DNA of 44,790 nucleotides from Selenomonadaceae bacterium (GCA_017635875.1 JAGBKP010000207.1:1-44790); one strand, 5' to 3'. Shown: positions 8,216 through 16,221, counted from the first letter of the stretch. Translations and numbers: made by a program. Notes: generated from the letters alone by a model not told the origin.

Positions 8216-8973
8216 ACCTCTGATTTTCCGAAAACTTTTTTAAATTCTCCGCTTGCAAATACCTCTTCCGGCGAGCCGACGATTTTAAGTCCCCTATTTA
8301 ACAGCGCGACTTTATCCGCGTATTTTGAAAGCATCTCCAAATCGTGAGACACCAAAATTATCGCAATGTCTTCCGTTTCACGAAGTTTTGTCACCGTTTC
8401 GTAAAAGAGTTCGCGTCCTTCAAAATCAACGCCCGACACAGGTTCGTCCAAAAGCAGGAGGTTAGGGAGCGGCTCCAGCGCGAGAGAGAGGAGGGCGCGT
8501 TGAAGTTCGCCGCCCGAGAGCGCGCCCAAGCGTCTGTTTATCAAATGTTCGGCTTGCGCGCGTTTTAGAGCCGCTTTCGCCCTTTCCCTTACGCTGTTTT
8601 TTGTATAAAACCAAACGGGAAATTCGGTGAACGCCGCCGCGAATAAATCGAGCACGCTCATAGGCGCGCTTTTGTCAAAGAGGAGTTGTTGCGGCACATA
8701 GCCTATAACGGGCTTTTTCGTCTTTTTGCCCTTAGCGTCCACAAAAGAAAGTTTGCCGCTATGCGGAATTTCTCCCAAAATCGCACGCAAAAAAGTGCTT
8801 TTCCCCGCGCCGTTAGCCCCAATAATCGCGGTAAGTTCGCCGCAATGTATATGAAGGTTTACGTTTTCAAATACTTTAAGTTCGCCTAAAGTTACCGAAA
8901 AATTTTCGATTTTAGTGCAACAAAAATCGCCGCAACCGTTATCCGAGCCGTGATGCAATATTTTTTTCAACAA
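8212..8973 (-). CDS. znuC: Metal (Zn/Mn-type) ABC transporter ATPase
   Basis: A 253-residue ATPase that powers the ZnuB-type permease. Walker A is GANGAGKS (residues 52-59), the signature is LSGGELQR, and Walker B is LLLLDEPVSG with the switch His in LVSHD. The start is a TTG after TTGGAG. The N-terminal 20 residues carry an unusual His/Cys cluster (HHGSDNGCGDFCC), which is not part of the usual fold and could bind metal. It overlaps znuB by 4 nt. Confidence 0.88.
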   Translation of the reverse strand: MLKKILHHGSDNGCGDFCCTKIENFSVTLGELKVFENVNLHIHCGELTAIIGANGAGKSTFLRAILGEIPHSGKLSFVDAKGKKTKKPVIGYVPQQLLFDKSAPMSVLDLFAAAFTEFPVWFYTKNSVRERAKAALKRAQAEHLINRRLGALSGGELQRALLSLALEPLPNLLLLDEPVSGVDFEGRELFYETVTKLRETEDIAIILVSHDLEMLSKYADKVALLNRGLKIVGSPEEVFASGEFKKVFGKSEV

Positions 8974-9002
8974 TGTGTTTCTCCAAATAAATAATGGGCA
9001 TC

Positions 9003-9228
9003 TCTAAAAACCTTACTTTCTTTTTTCTCTCTTTCTTTTGAAAAAGAAAGAGAGAAAAAAGAAAGTAACAAAGAAAAAAGAGAGAAAGAAAACTTTATCA
9101 GTTTAAAACTTGAATTTAAACATTACACTTTTATATTTTTATATTAAAATTCTTTTTCTTTCTTTTGCTTCTTTTCTTTCTTTTTCTTATAAGAAAAAGA
9201 AAGAAAAGAAGGGTTTTTAGAGGTTACC
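9003..9228. repeat. Composite triplex-type element, two facing units (copy 3)
   Basis: Unit 1 (plus strand): pyrimidine arm 9016-9039, purine arm 9041-9065, linker TAAC, mirror purine arm 9070-9092. Spacer 9093-9149 (AACTTTATCAGTTTAAAAC... then ...CATTACACTTTTATA). Unit 2 (opposite strand): third arm 9150-9166, pyrimidine arm 9169-9187, purine arm 9191-9210. The outer ends are related: CTCTAAAAACCTT at the left and AAGGGTTTTTAGAGGTTACC at the right. It is the reverse complement of the copy at 17.9 kb. It fills most of the 356-nt gap between znuC and the flagellin; otherwise only an AT-rich stretch and the flagellin terminator are there. Confidence 0.85.
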
Positions 9229-9292
9229 TAATAATATTATAACACATTTATATTCGCTATTTTAAACCGTTTTCCTACTTACATTACAAAAA

Positions 9293-9331
9293 AATCGTAT
9301 TCTTGCGTATTTGCAAGAATACGATTTTTTT
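9293..9331 (-). terminator. Flagellin terminator (bidirectional)
   Basis: A 14-bp perfect stem, AATCGTATTCTTGC (9293-9306) and GCAAGAATACGATT (9313-9326), with a 6-nt loop and A/T runs on both sides. It abuts the flagellin stop codon. Confidence 0.92.
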
Positions 9332-12324
9332 ACGCCAACAAGCTAAGCACGCTCGAGCTGTTTTGATTCGCTTGCGAGAGCATCGCTTGAGCGGACTGCG
9401 CCAATATGTTGTATTTTGTGTATTCCGTCATTTCTTTTGCCATATCCGCGTCCCTTATTACGCTTTCGGACGCTTTTGCGGTTTCAATTTTGTTTACGAT
9501 GTTGTTTTCGCTTAATTTCAAACGTTGAATTTCAGAGCCTATCAAAACGTTTGCGTTTGTAAGATACAGTATTCCCTTGTCTAAAATGCCGTTTGGCTCC
9601 TTATCGTCTCCTTCGGGATTTTGCCTTACTCCTAAAAGTTTGTCACGCATTTCTTTTGTCATAACATTAAAATCTTCCGCGATGTTTTCGCTCTTATCGT
9701 AATCCAATACTCTATCGAGGGTGGTTTGCGGAAGTTTTAAAAAAATTCTTCTGTTTGCGTGAGGTCCGTCGTGAATTACAAAATCTTTTGCTATTACGCT
9801 TGCCGTATACTCTTCCTCTTTCCAAATTTCTTCCCGATACGCTTCAACATCGTCTATAACGCCGTCCGCGATTTTCCACCAACCTTTGGTTTCGTCGAGT
9901 CCGCCGCCTTTTCCCATAAGGTGATCGTACTGGACGGACGTAAGTTCGTTGGTTCTTTTGTCGTAAAGACGCAACGTAGCCGTATTGGGATTTGCTTCCA
10001 CTCGCAAATTATGGTTGAATTTTGAGGACGCTCCCGAAAGAATCGGCTCCGCTTGCTCGTAAAAAGCTCTTACGACGTCGCCGCCGTTTTGGCACCCCGA
10101 TATGTCAATGCGAATGGTTTTTATTTCGTTTTTGCCATCTTTTCCCACAGGTTTTGACGCCTCAAATTCGGGGTCCTGCTCGCCCGTAAAAATAAAGTTC
10201 CACCACTCGTTTTCATCAGTGGCGCAATACACCCTAAACCCTTTATCAATAAGAGAGCTTGGACTTTTGTTGCTAAAATCAATGTCCGTATAACGAAGCC
10301 TTCCCGCTTCTCTTGCGGCGATTTTTTCGCTGTTTCCGGGCTCGCCTATGTTTTTTGCGCGTATTTCTAGTCCCGTATCCGTCGTGGTTGCGGTATAAGG
10401 AGAAAGAGAATCCTTTAAAAAATCCTGCAACGCTTCAACATTATTTCCTTTAGTCTTGGAGAGCTTTCTTAAATCGTTCAAATTAAGTCTGTAAGTCGAC
10501 ATCGCGGTAAGCGTTACGCTGGGCGAGGTTTCATAATCGTCAAAGCTTATCGTTCCGTAAGAGAAATTCAAACTCTTGCCGTATAATTCCGCGATAACGC
10601 TTTCTATATCGTCCGTATCGGAAAAATTCATATCAAACGTAGCGTAAGTAGCGTCCGTTGCGCTCTCAACCGTAGTGACTCCCGAAAGATTTAAAGGCGT
10701 AATCCGGGAATAGTTAATTGTTTCTGTTCTATCCTTCCCTGCAGGTTGTGTTTCCTCTGTTATGGAATAATTTATGTTGCTTGATACGGCTTCTATCGAG
10801 TAATTGTTGCCCTTGGCGCCGCCGTAAGAGTCACCGTCCGTTACGACTACGTTTGAAAGTCCTTTACTTAAATCTACGACTAGCCCCGCCGCCGGAACGG
10901 ACCCTCTGTAGTTTATTCCCACTCGAACAATTTGCGGGTTTGTATTGGAGTCGTCATCGCCTTTGATAAATTCATAGGAGTCTTTTCCTTCAACAAATTG
11001 CAGGTAAACGTCGCTTTTGCCATGCAGTTTTACGGTAGAGCCGGCGGTCGCCGCCGATAAATCGACCGTAGCGGACGCTCTTTTTCCGGGAGTTCCGGGG
11101 TCAACCTCAACTTGTTTTTCTTCATATTCGATTTTTTTATCAACGTCGCCGCCATTGTCCTTCGGTACCAATATTGTTTCGTATGTGGGAGCGACTCCGT
11201 TTGACCCGCCCGACAAAGTTTTGGGAAGATCCGAAAAATTCGTTGACGTTACGTCTAAAGTTTTGGTTTTGTTTCCGTATACCGCGTCGGACCCCGGTAT
11301 CGTTACGGTTTCCGTTGAAGCGGCGCGAGATGAGCCGCTAATTCCCGGATAATTGTTTATGACGCTTGAAAGAGCCGAATTGTCTATTGTTGTAAAGACC
11401 AAGGAATTGCCGTTCGCCTCGACGCTATATATACTGTTGTTCCCAACGACTTGTTTTGCCGCAGACGCAACGTCTGCCATAGAAGTTGCTCCCGATATGT
11501 TTATAACCGTATGTTCTTTGTATTTTTTATTCGGATCCGTAGAAAATACGTATTTGGTTCTTCCCAATATAAAACCTTTTCCGTCTAATTCTTGAGGAGT
11601 CGAATAATTTGACGATAAGTTCATAGTAATAATTTTGGGATCGCCGTCTACGCCGCCCGAAAATTTATTTTCGTCGGAGTTTTCGGATATTCCCAAAACA
11701 GAAATCGCTACGGGACTTTTCACGGGCTTTAATGCGTTAAACACGTCAAAAGGTCCTTCCAAATCGTCTAAAACGGGATAATTGTCGGCGATGAGCTTGG
11801 CGTCCGTGTTTTTTATGAGTTGAGCTTCGTCAAGTTCTCTCCATTTGTAATCTCCGTAATAAAGCGCAAGACGATGTTGCTTTTGATTTTGAACAGCCGT
11901 GGCGTCTCCCGCCAAAAGCCTTCTGCCGTTATAGTTTGTAGTCTGTGCAATGTCTTCCATTTGTTTAAAGCATTGGTCGATTTCTTTTTGAATAATGGCG
12001 CGGTCCGCATCGGTATTGCTGTCGTTTGCCGCGTCAAGCACTTTTTCTTTAACCGTCTTTAAGAGTTCAAGCTGTTCCGTCACGCCGCCTTCGGCAACTT
12101 TAAGCAGACTTACCCCTGTCTGTACGTTTCTCTCGTTTTGCCCCAAAGAACGAATGAGTTCACGCATTTTTTCGCTAATGGCGTATTCCGCTGCCCCCCC
12201 CCCCCCCAGAAATTTTTTCGCCTGTGGAGAGTTTTGCAAGCTGTTTTCCGACTTTGGAGATATTTTTATTAAGCTCGCCCAAAGTCATCTGCGCCGCTGT
12301 GTTGTTTAAAATAGTAAAAGCCAT
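9330..12324 (-). CDS. Long flagellin, out of frame in this sequence at a 14-G tract
   Basis: Start ATG 12322-12324, after AAGGGAAGG. The N-terminal D0/D1 part reads MAFTILNNTAAQMTLGE and continues to GEKIS at codon ~39. A run of 14 G then shifts the frame. With 13 (or 10 or 16) G it would join GGAAEYAISEKMRELIR without interruption. The C-terminus (AKEMTEYTKYNILAQSAQAML...SVLSLLA) is classic flagellin D1/D0. The repaired protein would be about 997 residues, roughly twice a typical flagellin, with a ~700-residue Ser/Thr/Asp-rich variable domain exposed on the filament. No other flagellar gene is nearby. As sequenced, a 969-codon frame opens at an internal ATG (MQNSPQAKKF) with no ribosome site and a non-flagellin start, so it is not a real alternative. 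Confidence 0.9.
12194..12207. repeat. Homopolymer C14 (G14 on the coding strand) in the flagellin gene
   Basis: Fourteen consecutive C in the plus strand, about 40 codons into the flagellin gene. In-frame translation needs 3n+1 G; 14 is 3n+2. It is a candidate slipped-strand phase-variation tract or an assembly length error. Confidence 0.9.
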
Positions 12325-12384
12325 AAACTTGCCTTCCCTTCCCCAAAAAAGCGAATTTTATTATTTCATATTAAGTAGGTTTAT

Positions 12385-12413
12385 ATTATACTACATCTCA
12401 CTTAAATTATCGA
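12385..12413 (-). promoter_or_regulatory. Candidate flagellin promoter region
   Basis: On the minus strand TATAAT lies at 12390-12385, about 60 nt before the flagellin ATG, with only a poor -35 (TCGATA). TTCGATAA, ending at 12405-12412, is reminiscent of a sigma-28 -10 element (GCCGATAA), but its -35 is not convincing. I cannot decide between the two. Confidence 0.35.
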
Positions 12414-12449
12414 AAATTTTTTTGAAAAATTAAATTTTATACAAAAAAA

Positions 12450-12872
12450 TCATAAAGATAAATTGTAATGTTCTAAAAATTCCAAAGGAGTACAAACCTT
12501 TAATACCGTATCTGAAAAACCTTTTTCATCGCGAGTTATAATCATATCGGCTTTAATGTTTTCCGCGCATACCGCTATAATACAGTCTTCAAAATCGTAA
12601 GGTTTTCTATCATAAGCCGTTTTTATGTCCCTTTCGGTGACAGGGCAAATTGTAGCCATTTCAAATATTTTACCGATAGCGTTGTAAGCCGTTTTCTTAT
12701 CGTGCGTTCTACTTGCGATTATATAATAAATATCATTGATAGATGTAGCCGAAATATATAATTCAACGATTTTTTCAAGTCCAAGTTTCAATATTTCAAA
12801 AGACGAATCAAAAAAAGGATATTGTTTTAATATAACATCTATAAAAATATTTGTATCGCATACGACTTTCAT
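12450..12872 (-). CDS. PIN-domain protein, VapC-type toxin
   Basis: A 140-residue PIN-domain protein. The N-terminal MKVVCDTNIFIDV holds the first catalytic Asp (D6) and the Asn seen in PIN nucleases. Further acidic residues follow in YDFEDCIIAVCAENI and IITRDEKGF. PIN toxins are magnesium-dependent RNases that cut tRNA or rRNA. It follows the small upstream gene by 3 nt, which fits an antitoxin-toxin pair. Target and activity cannot be told from sequence. Confidence 0.82.
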   Translation of the reverse strand: MKVVCDTNIFIDVILKQYPFFDSSFEILKLGLEKIVELYISATSINDIYYIIASRTHDKKTAYNAIGKIFEMATICPVTERDIKTAYDRKPYDFEDCIIAVCAENIKADMIITRDEKGFSDTVLKVCTPLEFLEHYNLSL

Positions 12873-12875
12873 ATC

Positions 12876-13118
12876 TTACACCCCGTATTTTGCTTTAAGC
12901 CGCTCTCTCCTTATTTCTTTCGCCGTAATGGGCGGAGTCCCCTCCAAAAGTCCCGCAAGATATTCTAACGGCGAACTGTCAGGATTTTTATTTTTCCAAG
13001 GCTCTATCGAATTATTTTTATCTTTGCAAACTTTTTCCACAAATTCTAAAACTAATCGCAAATTTTCTTCCGGCACTAAATTTACAAAAGAATGAACTTC
13101 TTCCCTTAAAGCAGTCAT
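12876..13118 (-). CDS. Putative antitoxin paired with the PIN protein
   Basis: An 80-residue, helix-rich, charged protein starting MTALREEVHSFVNLVPEENL. This N-terminal pattern (LPEENLxxVLEFVEKV-like) is common in small antitoxins that pair with PIN toxins. The start I use is the ATG at 13118, 6 nt after TAGGTG; a GTG at 13127 is the alternative. The C-terminal half (SSPLEYLAGLLEGTPPITAKEIRRERLKAKYGV) would be the part that wraps the toxin. It begins immediately after the ABC permease stop, so it shares that transcript. Confidence 0.7.
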   Translation of the reverse strand: MTALREEVHSFVNLVPEENLRLVLEFVEKVCKDKNNSIEPWKNKNPDSSPLEYLAGLLEGTPPITAKEIRRERLKAKYGV

Positions 13119-13127
13119 AATTTTCAC

Positions 13128-13874
13128 CTACTCAACTAAATCCAAAAAACTCTTTTTCGCGATATAAAAACAAAATATCAGATATATAAGCAAAATAACG
13201 CAGGGCAAAAACATAATCTCGCCGCTCGTCATAGCCTCTCGAAGGATTACGCTCGTCTGCGTAAGCGGCAAAAGCGAAATAACCGCCGAAATCCCCGCGG
13301 GAAGCGCGTTTACCGAAAAAAACGTGCCGCATAAAAATGACATCGGCAGAAGAATATACGTATTCACCTGCCCCATTTCCTCGTAAGTGTCAATTTTCAT
13401 CGCCGCAAAAAAACCTAACGCGGAAAAGAGCAAACAGTTTACAAATAGCGCAAGCGCGGCAAAAAGCGTTAAATTAACATTCGCGCCGAAGATAAAGGCA
13501 AGCAAAAGAAGCACCGCGCTTGATATAAGCCCCCGCGCCGCGCCGCCGAAAATTTTCCCTATTACAAACGCAGTAGGATTCATAGGCGACATTATATATT
13601 CTTCCAGACTCTTGTGGTAAATTCTTTCCGCGTGTACAGGCACCGCGCCGTTAAAACTTATGTTCATCGAGTTTAACGCTAAAAGACCGGGCACCAAAAA
13701 ATCCATATAACCGCCGCTCGCGTCTATATTTCGCCCAAGCCCCCAGCCAAAAGCCACAAGATAGAGTATGGGCGCAACCATCCTGCTTAAAATAAACTTC
13801 ACCAGCCGCCGTTTTAAGACCAAAAAATCCCGCCCGCAAACAGTCGCTATATCATAAAAAAAATCCGCTAACAT
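13128..13874 (-). CDS. ABC-2 type exporter permease (DrrB-like)
   Basis: A 248-residue membrane protein with about six hydrophobic segments. Features of ABC-2 permeases are visible: MVAPILYLVAFGWGLGRN near the N-terminus, YMDFLVPGLLALNSMN, EEYIMSPMNPTAFVIGKI in the conserved loop, and LLPMSFLCGTFFSVNALP near the C-terminus. These proteins export drugs, lipids or peptides together with a DrrA-type ATPase. The ATG follows ACGGAG. Its partner ATPase lies just upstream but is separated by a polypurine repeat. Confidence 0.88.
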   Translation of the reverse strand: MLADFFYDIATVCGRDFLVLKRRLVKFILSRMVAPILYLVAFGWGLGRNIDASGGYMDFLVPGLLALNSMNISFNGAVPVHAERIYHKSLEEYIMSPMNPTAFVIGKIFGGAARGLISSAVLLLLAFIFGANVNLTLFAALALFVNCLLFSALGFFAAMKIDTYEEMGQVNTYILLPMSFLCGTFFSVNALPAGISAVISLLPLTQTSVILREAMTSGEIMFLPCVILLIYLIFCFYIAKKSFLDLVE

Positions 13875-13902
13875 TAAAAATCTCCGTTGAAAACTAAAAC
13901 CT

Positions 13903-14096
13903 TACTTTCTTTCTTTTCTCTCTTTTTTGTAAAAAAGAGAGAAAAGAAAGAAAGTAACAAAGAAAGAAAAGAGAGAAAAAACTTTACTAAACTCTATTGA
14001 TTAGTTTTTCTATATTGCTTTTTATATCAAAATTCTTTTTTGCCGGTGCCTTTGGGTATTCAAGAAAAAGAAAGAAAAGTACGGTTTTTAGAAGTT
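13903..14096. repeat. Composite triplex-type element between the exporter ATPase and permease (copy 4)
   Basis: Unit 1: pyrimidine arm 13905-13928, purine arm 13931-13954, linker TAAC, mirror purine arm 13959-13981. The spacer AACTTTACTAAACTCTATTG matches copies at 0.43, 7.2 and 21.3 kb. Unit 2 keeps a short arm and a purine arm (14062-14082) around a loop of TGCCGGTGCCTTTGGGTATTC. The right part (14060-14096) lies inside the 3' end of the ATPase gene and supplies its last codons and stop. Confidence 0.85.
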
Positions 14097-14914
14097 AAAT
14101 GCAAAAATACGTCCTCTAAATTCGTCTTTCGTACTCTCGCTTCTTCAACGTCAAGCCTATGATAAAATTCTTTTGCTTCCGCGCGAGTTTTAAAGAATTT
14201 TATATCTTCTTCCCATTCCACCGCGTAGCCTCCGAGCGCGTCCATTAAAACTTTCGGCTCGTCAAGGGCGACAAGTTTGCCTTTATCTAATATCGCCACT
14301 CTATCCGCTAAAATTTGCGCTTCTTCTATGTAATGAGTGGTTAAAAAAATCGTAGTGCCTTCTTTTTTCAGATTTTTCAAAAGCTCCCATATTCTGCGGC
14401 GCACGTTTGGGTCCAGCGCAACCGTAGGCTCGTCCAAAAAAAGAATTTTCGGGCGATGCATCAGCGCGCGGGCGATAATAAGCCGCCGCTTCATACCGCC
14501 GGAGAGCGTCTTTGTAAATCTGTCGCTTATTTCCGTAAGTTCCATATATTTTAGAAGTTCTTCCGCTCTCCGCTCTATTTCTTTCTTATCCATACGGAAA
14601 AGTCTGCCGTGCAATCGTAAGTTTTCCCTTGCCGTAAGCTCTTGGTCAAAGTTTATATGCTGCGGCACGACTCCTATAATTCGCTTTATTTCCTCTTTTG
14701 CGGAAGTTATCTCCTGTCCCTCGAAAAAGATATTGCCGGAAGTGGGTTTTAAAGCCATAGTAAGCATTTTTAGCGTCGTGGTCTTTCCCGCGCCGTTTGG
14801 CCCTAAAAGCGCGAAAATCTCGCCGCTTTCAGCCGTGAAACTTAAGCTGTTCACCGCGATTTTTTCGTAATTTTTCCCTTTAAATACTTTTACAAGATTT
14901 TGAAGCTCTATCAT
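14060..14914 (-). CDS. ABC exporter ATPase (DrrA-like)
   Basis: A 284-residue ATPase. Walker A is GPNGAGKT (residues 38-45), the Q-loop GVVPQH, the signature LSGGMKRR, Walker B ILFLDEPTVALDPNVRR, and the switch His is in LTTHY. It matches the daunorubicin-resistance (DrrA) subfamily, which energises ABC-2 permeases. It overlaps the MBL gene by 4 nt (ATGA). The final seven or eight residues (NRTFLSFS) are read from the inserted polypurine repeat, so the original C-terminus has been replaced. The permease follows 186 nt downstream. Confidence 0.9.
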   Translation of the reverse strand: MIELQNLVKVFKGKNYEKIAVNSLSFTAESGEIFALLGPNGAGKTTTLKMLTMALKPTSGNIFFEGQEITSAKEEIKRIIGVVPQHINFDQELTARENLRLHGRLFRMDKKEIERRAEELLKYMELTEISDRFTKTLSGGMKRRLIIARALMHRPKILFLDEPTVALDPNVRRRIWELLKNLKKEGTTIFLTTHYIEEAQILADRVAILDKGKLVALDEPKVLMDALGGYAVEWEEDIKFFKTRAEAKEFYHRLDVEEARVRKTNLEDVFLHLTSKNRTFLSFS

Positions 14915-15720
14915 AGAGCCAAAACCTCCAAATCGTCCGGTACGAAAACGTTGCCGAAGGTATAATACTTCTTCGCCTCGCTCGTGTATTTTTCTTTTCT
15001 GCGCTCCATATCCTTGTCTTCGGTGTGATACAACACGAGATTTTTCACCTGCAATTTTTCCGCTATTTCGCTTGCATCCTTCACCGTGCTGTGATTTTTT
15101 TCGTAAGGCTTAAAAATTTCCCTGTCCTCATACATACAAAAAGCCTCCGAGAGAAGCCAATGAACGCCTTTGGCGTATTTTTCGCAAATGGGGTTATACG
15201 GCTCGTCGCCAAGGCAACAAAGCCTGAGTCCGTCCGCAAAATCTAACCTATAGCCGAATTGTTTCGCTTTTTTAGACTCTATGTCAAAAGCGGTGAGTTT
15301 CATATTTAAAAGTTCAAGTTCTTCGCCGTCTTTTATCTCGCGTATTATGATATTTTTGCCGATATTGTCGAAATCCTTCGCCTTTAGCGTAAGTTTGCAC
15401 ATAGTAAGGAGCATATCTTTTGCTACGTCGTGCGTGTAAACGGTAAAAACGCCGTCGTACTTGCCCGCGTTCATAAGCGAGGCGATTTTTCGAATAACCC
15501 AAATTACGCCTAAAATGTGATCCGTATGCCCGTGAGTCAAAAAGAGGTGATGTATATTTTTAAAATTCGCGCCGGCAAATTCAAGCTGGCGCAAAATGCC
15601 GTTTCCTCCGCCGCCGTCCGTAAGAAAAATCTCGCCGTCCTCCATTTGAATATAAAAAGCGGTGTTAAAGCATCGGGTAACCATAGCGTTTCCCGTGCCA
15701 AGCATAACAAGTTCTCTCAT
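14911..15720 (-). CDS. MBL-fold metal-dependent hydrolase (RNase Z-like fold)
   Basis: A 269-residue metallo-beta-lactamase-fold protein. The metal motif is THGHTDH (H63, H65, D67, H68), with further ligands likely at CCLGDEP, in EAFCMYED and at the late His in VLYHTED. The start MRELVMLGTGNAMVTRCFNTAF resembles the tRNase Z/arylsulfatase-like branch. The lack of a clear RNase Z exosite arm makes tRNA processing uncertain. It is translationally coupled to the exporter ATPase, so a role in the same process (hydrolysing a signal or small molecule) is inferred. Confidence 0.8.
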   Translation of the reverse strand: MRELVMLGTGNAMVTRCFNTAFYIQMEDGEIFLTDGGGGNGILRQLEFAGANFKNIHHLFLTHGHTDHILGVIWVIRKIASLMNAGKYDGVFTVYTHDVAKDMLLTMCKLTLKAKDFDNIGKNIIIREIKDGEELELLNMKLTAFDIESKKAKQFGYRLDFADGLRLCCLGDEPYNPICEKYAKGVHWLLSEAFCMYEDREIFKPYEKNHSTVKDASEIAEKLQVKNLVLYHTEDKDMERRKEKYTSEAKKYYTFGNVFVPDDLEVLAL

Positions 15721-15906
15721 AGTATCAATCCTTTCGCTATGTTTTATCTTGTTATTCGCGATTTTACGTAATTTTTCCTACCGAACGTAAAAAATATTTT
15801 GCAAAAAATTAAAACAGAGAGCGTATTATCATCTCTACAAAACCTTGAAATTAAAGGCTTTTTAGGGGTTATAAAGTTTTTTTATGCTTCTATCAATTTC
15901 TTGTAT

Positions 15907-15935
15907 TTTACACTTTTGTTAAAAGAGTCTATAAT
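15907..15935 (+). promoter_or_regulatory. Promoter of the micro-ORF operon
   Basis: TTTACA (15907-15912), a 17-nt spacer and a perfect TATAAT (15930-15935). It lies about 85 nt before the first micro-ORF and is divergent from the MBL/exporter genes. Confidence 0.75.
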
Positions 15936-15940
15936 GCAAA

Positions 15941-15973
15941 CTGTCGAAAGGAGATAACAAAAAACTTCGACAG
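15941..15973 (+). promoter_or_regulatory. 5' leader hairpin of the micro-ORF operon
   Basis: A perfect 8-bp stem, CTGTCGAA (15941-15948) and TTCGACAG (15966-15973). It begins a few nt after the promoter -10, so it would sit at the very 5' end of the mRNA. The 17-nt loop starts AGGAGA, a ribosome-site-like sequence with no ORF after it. A 5' stabilising stem or a protein/RNA target are both plausible. Confidence 0.6.
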
Positions 15974-16020
15974 CAAAACAAAGTAAAAAATATTTTTTAT
16001 ATATTTTAGGAGTGGTAATT

Positions 16021-16107
16021 ATGATAAATGTATTAAACGATGTTATGGAAAATTTCGTTGAACTTTTGGAAAACGCCGCGGGCGAATTTGAAACTTTTAA
16101 CAAATAA
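16021..16107 (+). CDS. Micro-ORF 1: acidic amphipathic peptide, 28 residues
   Basis: Start MINVLNDVMENF and end GEFETFNK. The ATG follows TTTAGGAGTG at good spacing. There is no leader or Cys. Net charge is about -5, and the hydrophobic residues recur every 3-4 positions (V4/L5, V8/M9, F12, L15/L16, A19, F23), which predicts one amphipathic helix. Against micro-ORF 4 it differs at eight codons, of which six are synonymous. That argues the peptide is translated and under selection. I recognise no family. The operon layout, with tandem leaderless peptides each behind a strong ribosome site, recalls phenol-soluble modulin or leaderless bacteriocin operons, but those are mostly cationic. Confidence 0.8.
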   Translation: MINVLNDVMENFVELLENAAGEFETFNK

Positions 16108-16134
16108 TTTTGATGAATTTTAGGAGTGAGAATT

Positions 16135-16221
16135 ATGTTAAACGTATTAAACGATGTTATGGAAAATTTCGTTGAACTTTTGGAAAAAGCGGCAAGCGAA
16201 TTTGAATTTTTTAACAAATAA
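16135..16221 (+). CDS. Micro-ORF 2: acidic amphipathic peptide, 28 residues
   Basis: A paralogue of micro-ORFs 1 and 4, starting MLNVLNDVMENF with the differences N18K, G21S and T25F relative to micro-ORF 1. The ribosome site TTTAGGAGTG is repeated. The spacing from micro-ORF 1 (start to start 114 nt) and the near-identical intergenic AATTTTGATGAATTTTAGG show that the two arose by tandem duplication of a unit that includes the ribosome site. Confidence 0.8.
   Translation: MLNVLNDVMENFVELLEKAASEFEFFNK

Noticed and set aside
9330-12239. Flagellin starting at the internal ATG (MQNSPQAKKF)
   Set aside because: No ribosome site, non-flagellin sequence, and the conserved N-terminal helix is found in the other frame just upstream, behind a good site.
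15882-16217. A 111-codon minus-strand frame with internal repeats opposite the micro-ORFs
   Set aside because: Its repeats are only the complement of the duplicated micro-ORF units. It has no ribosome site, while each plus-strand micro-ORF has one, and the codon differences are silent in the plus frame only.
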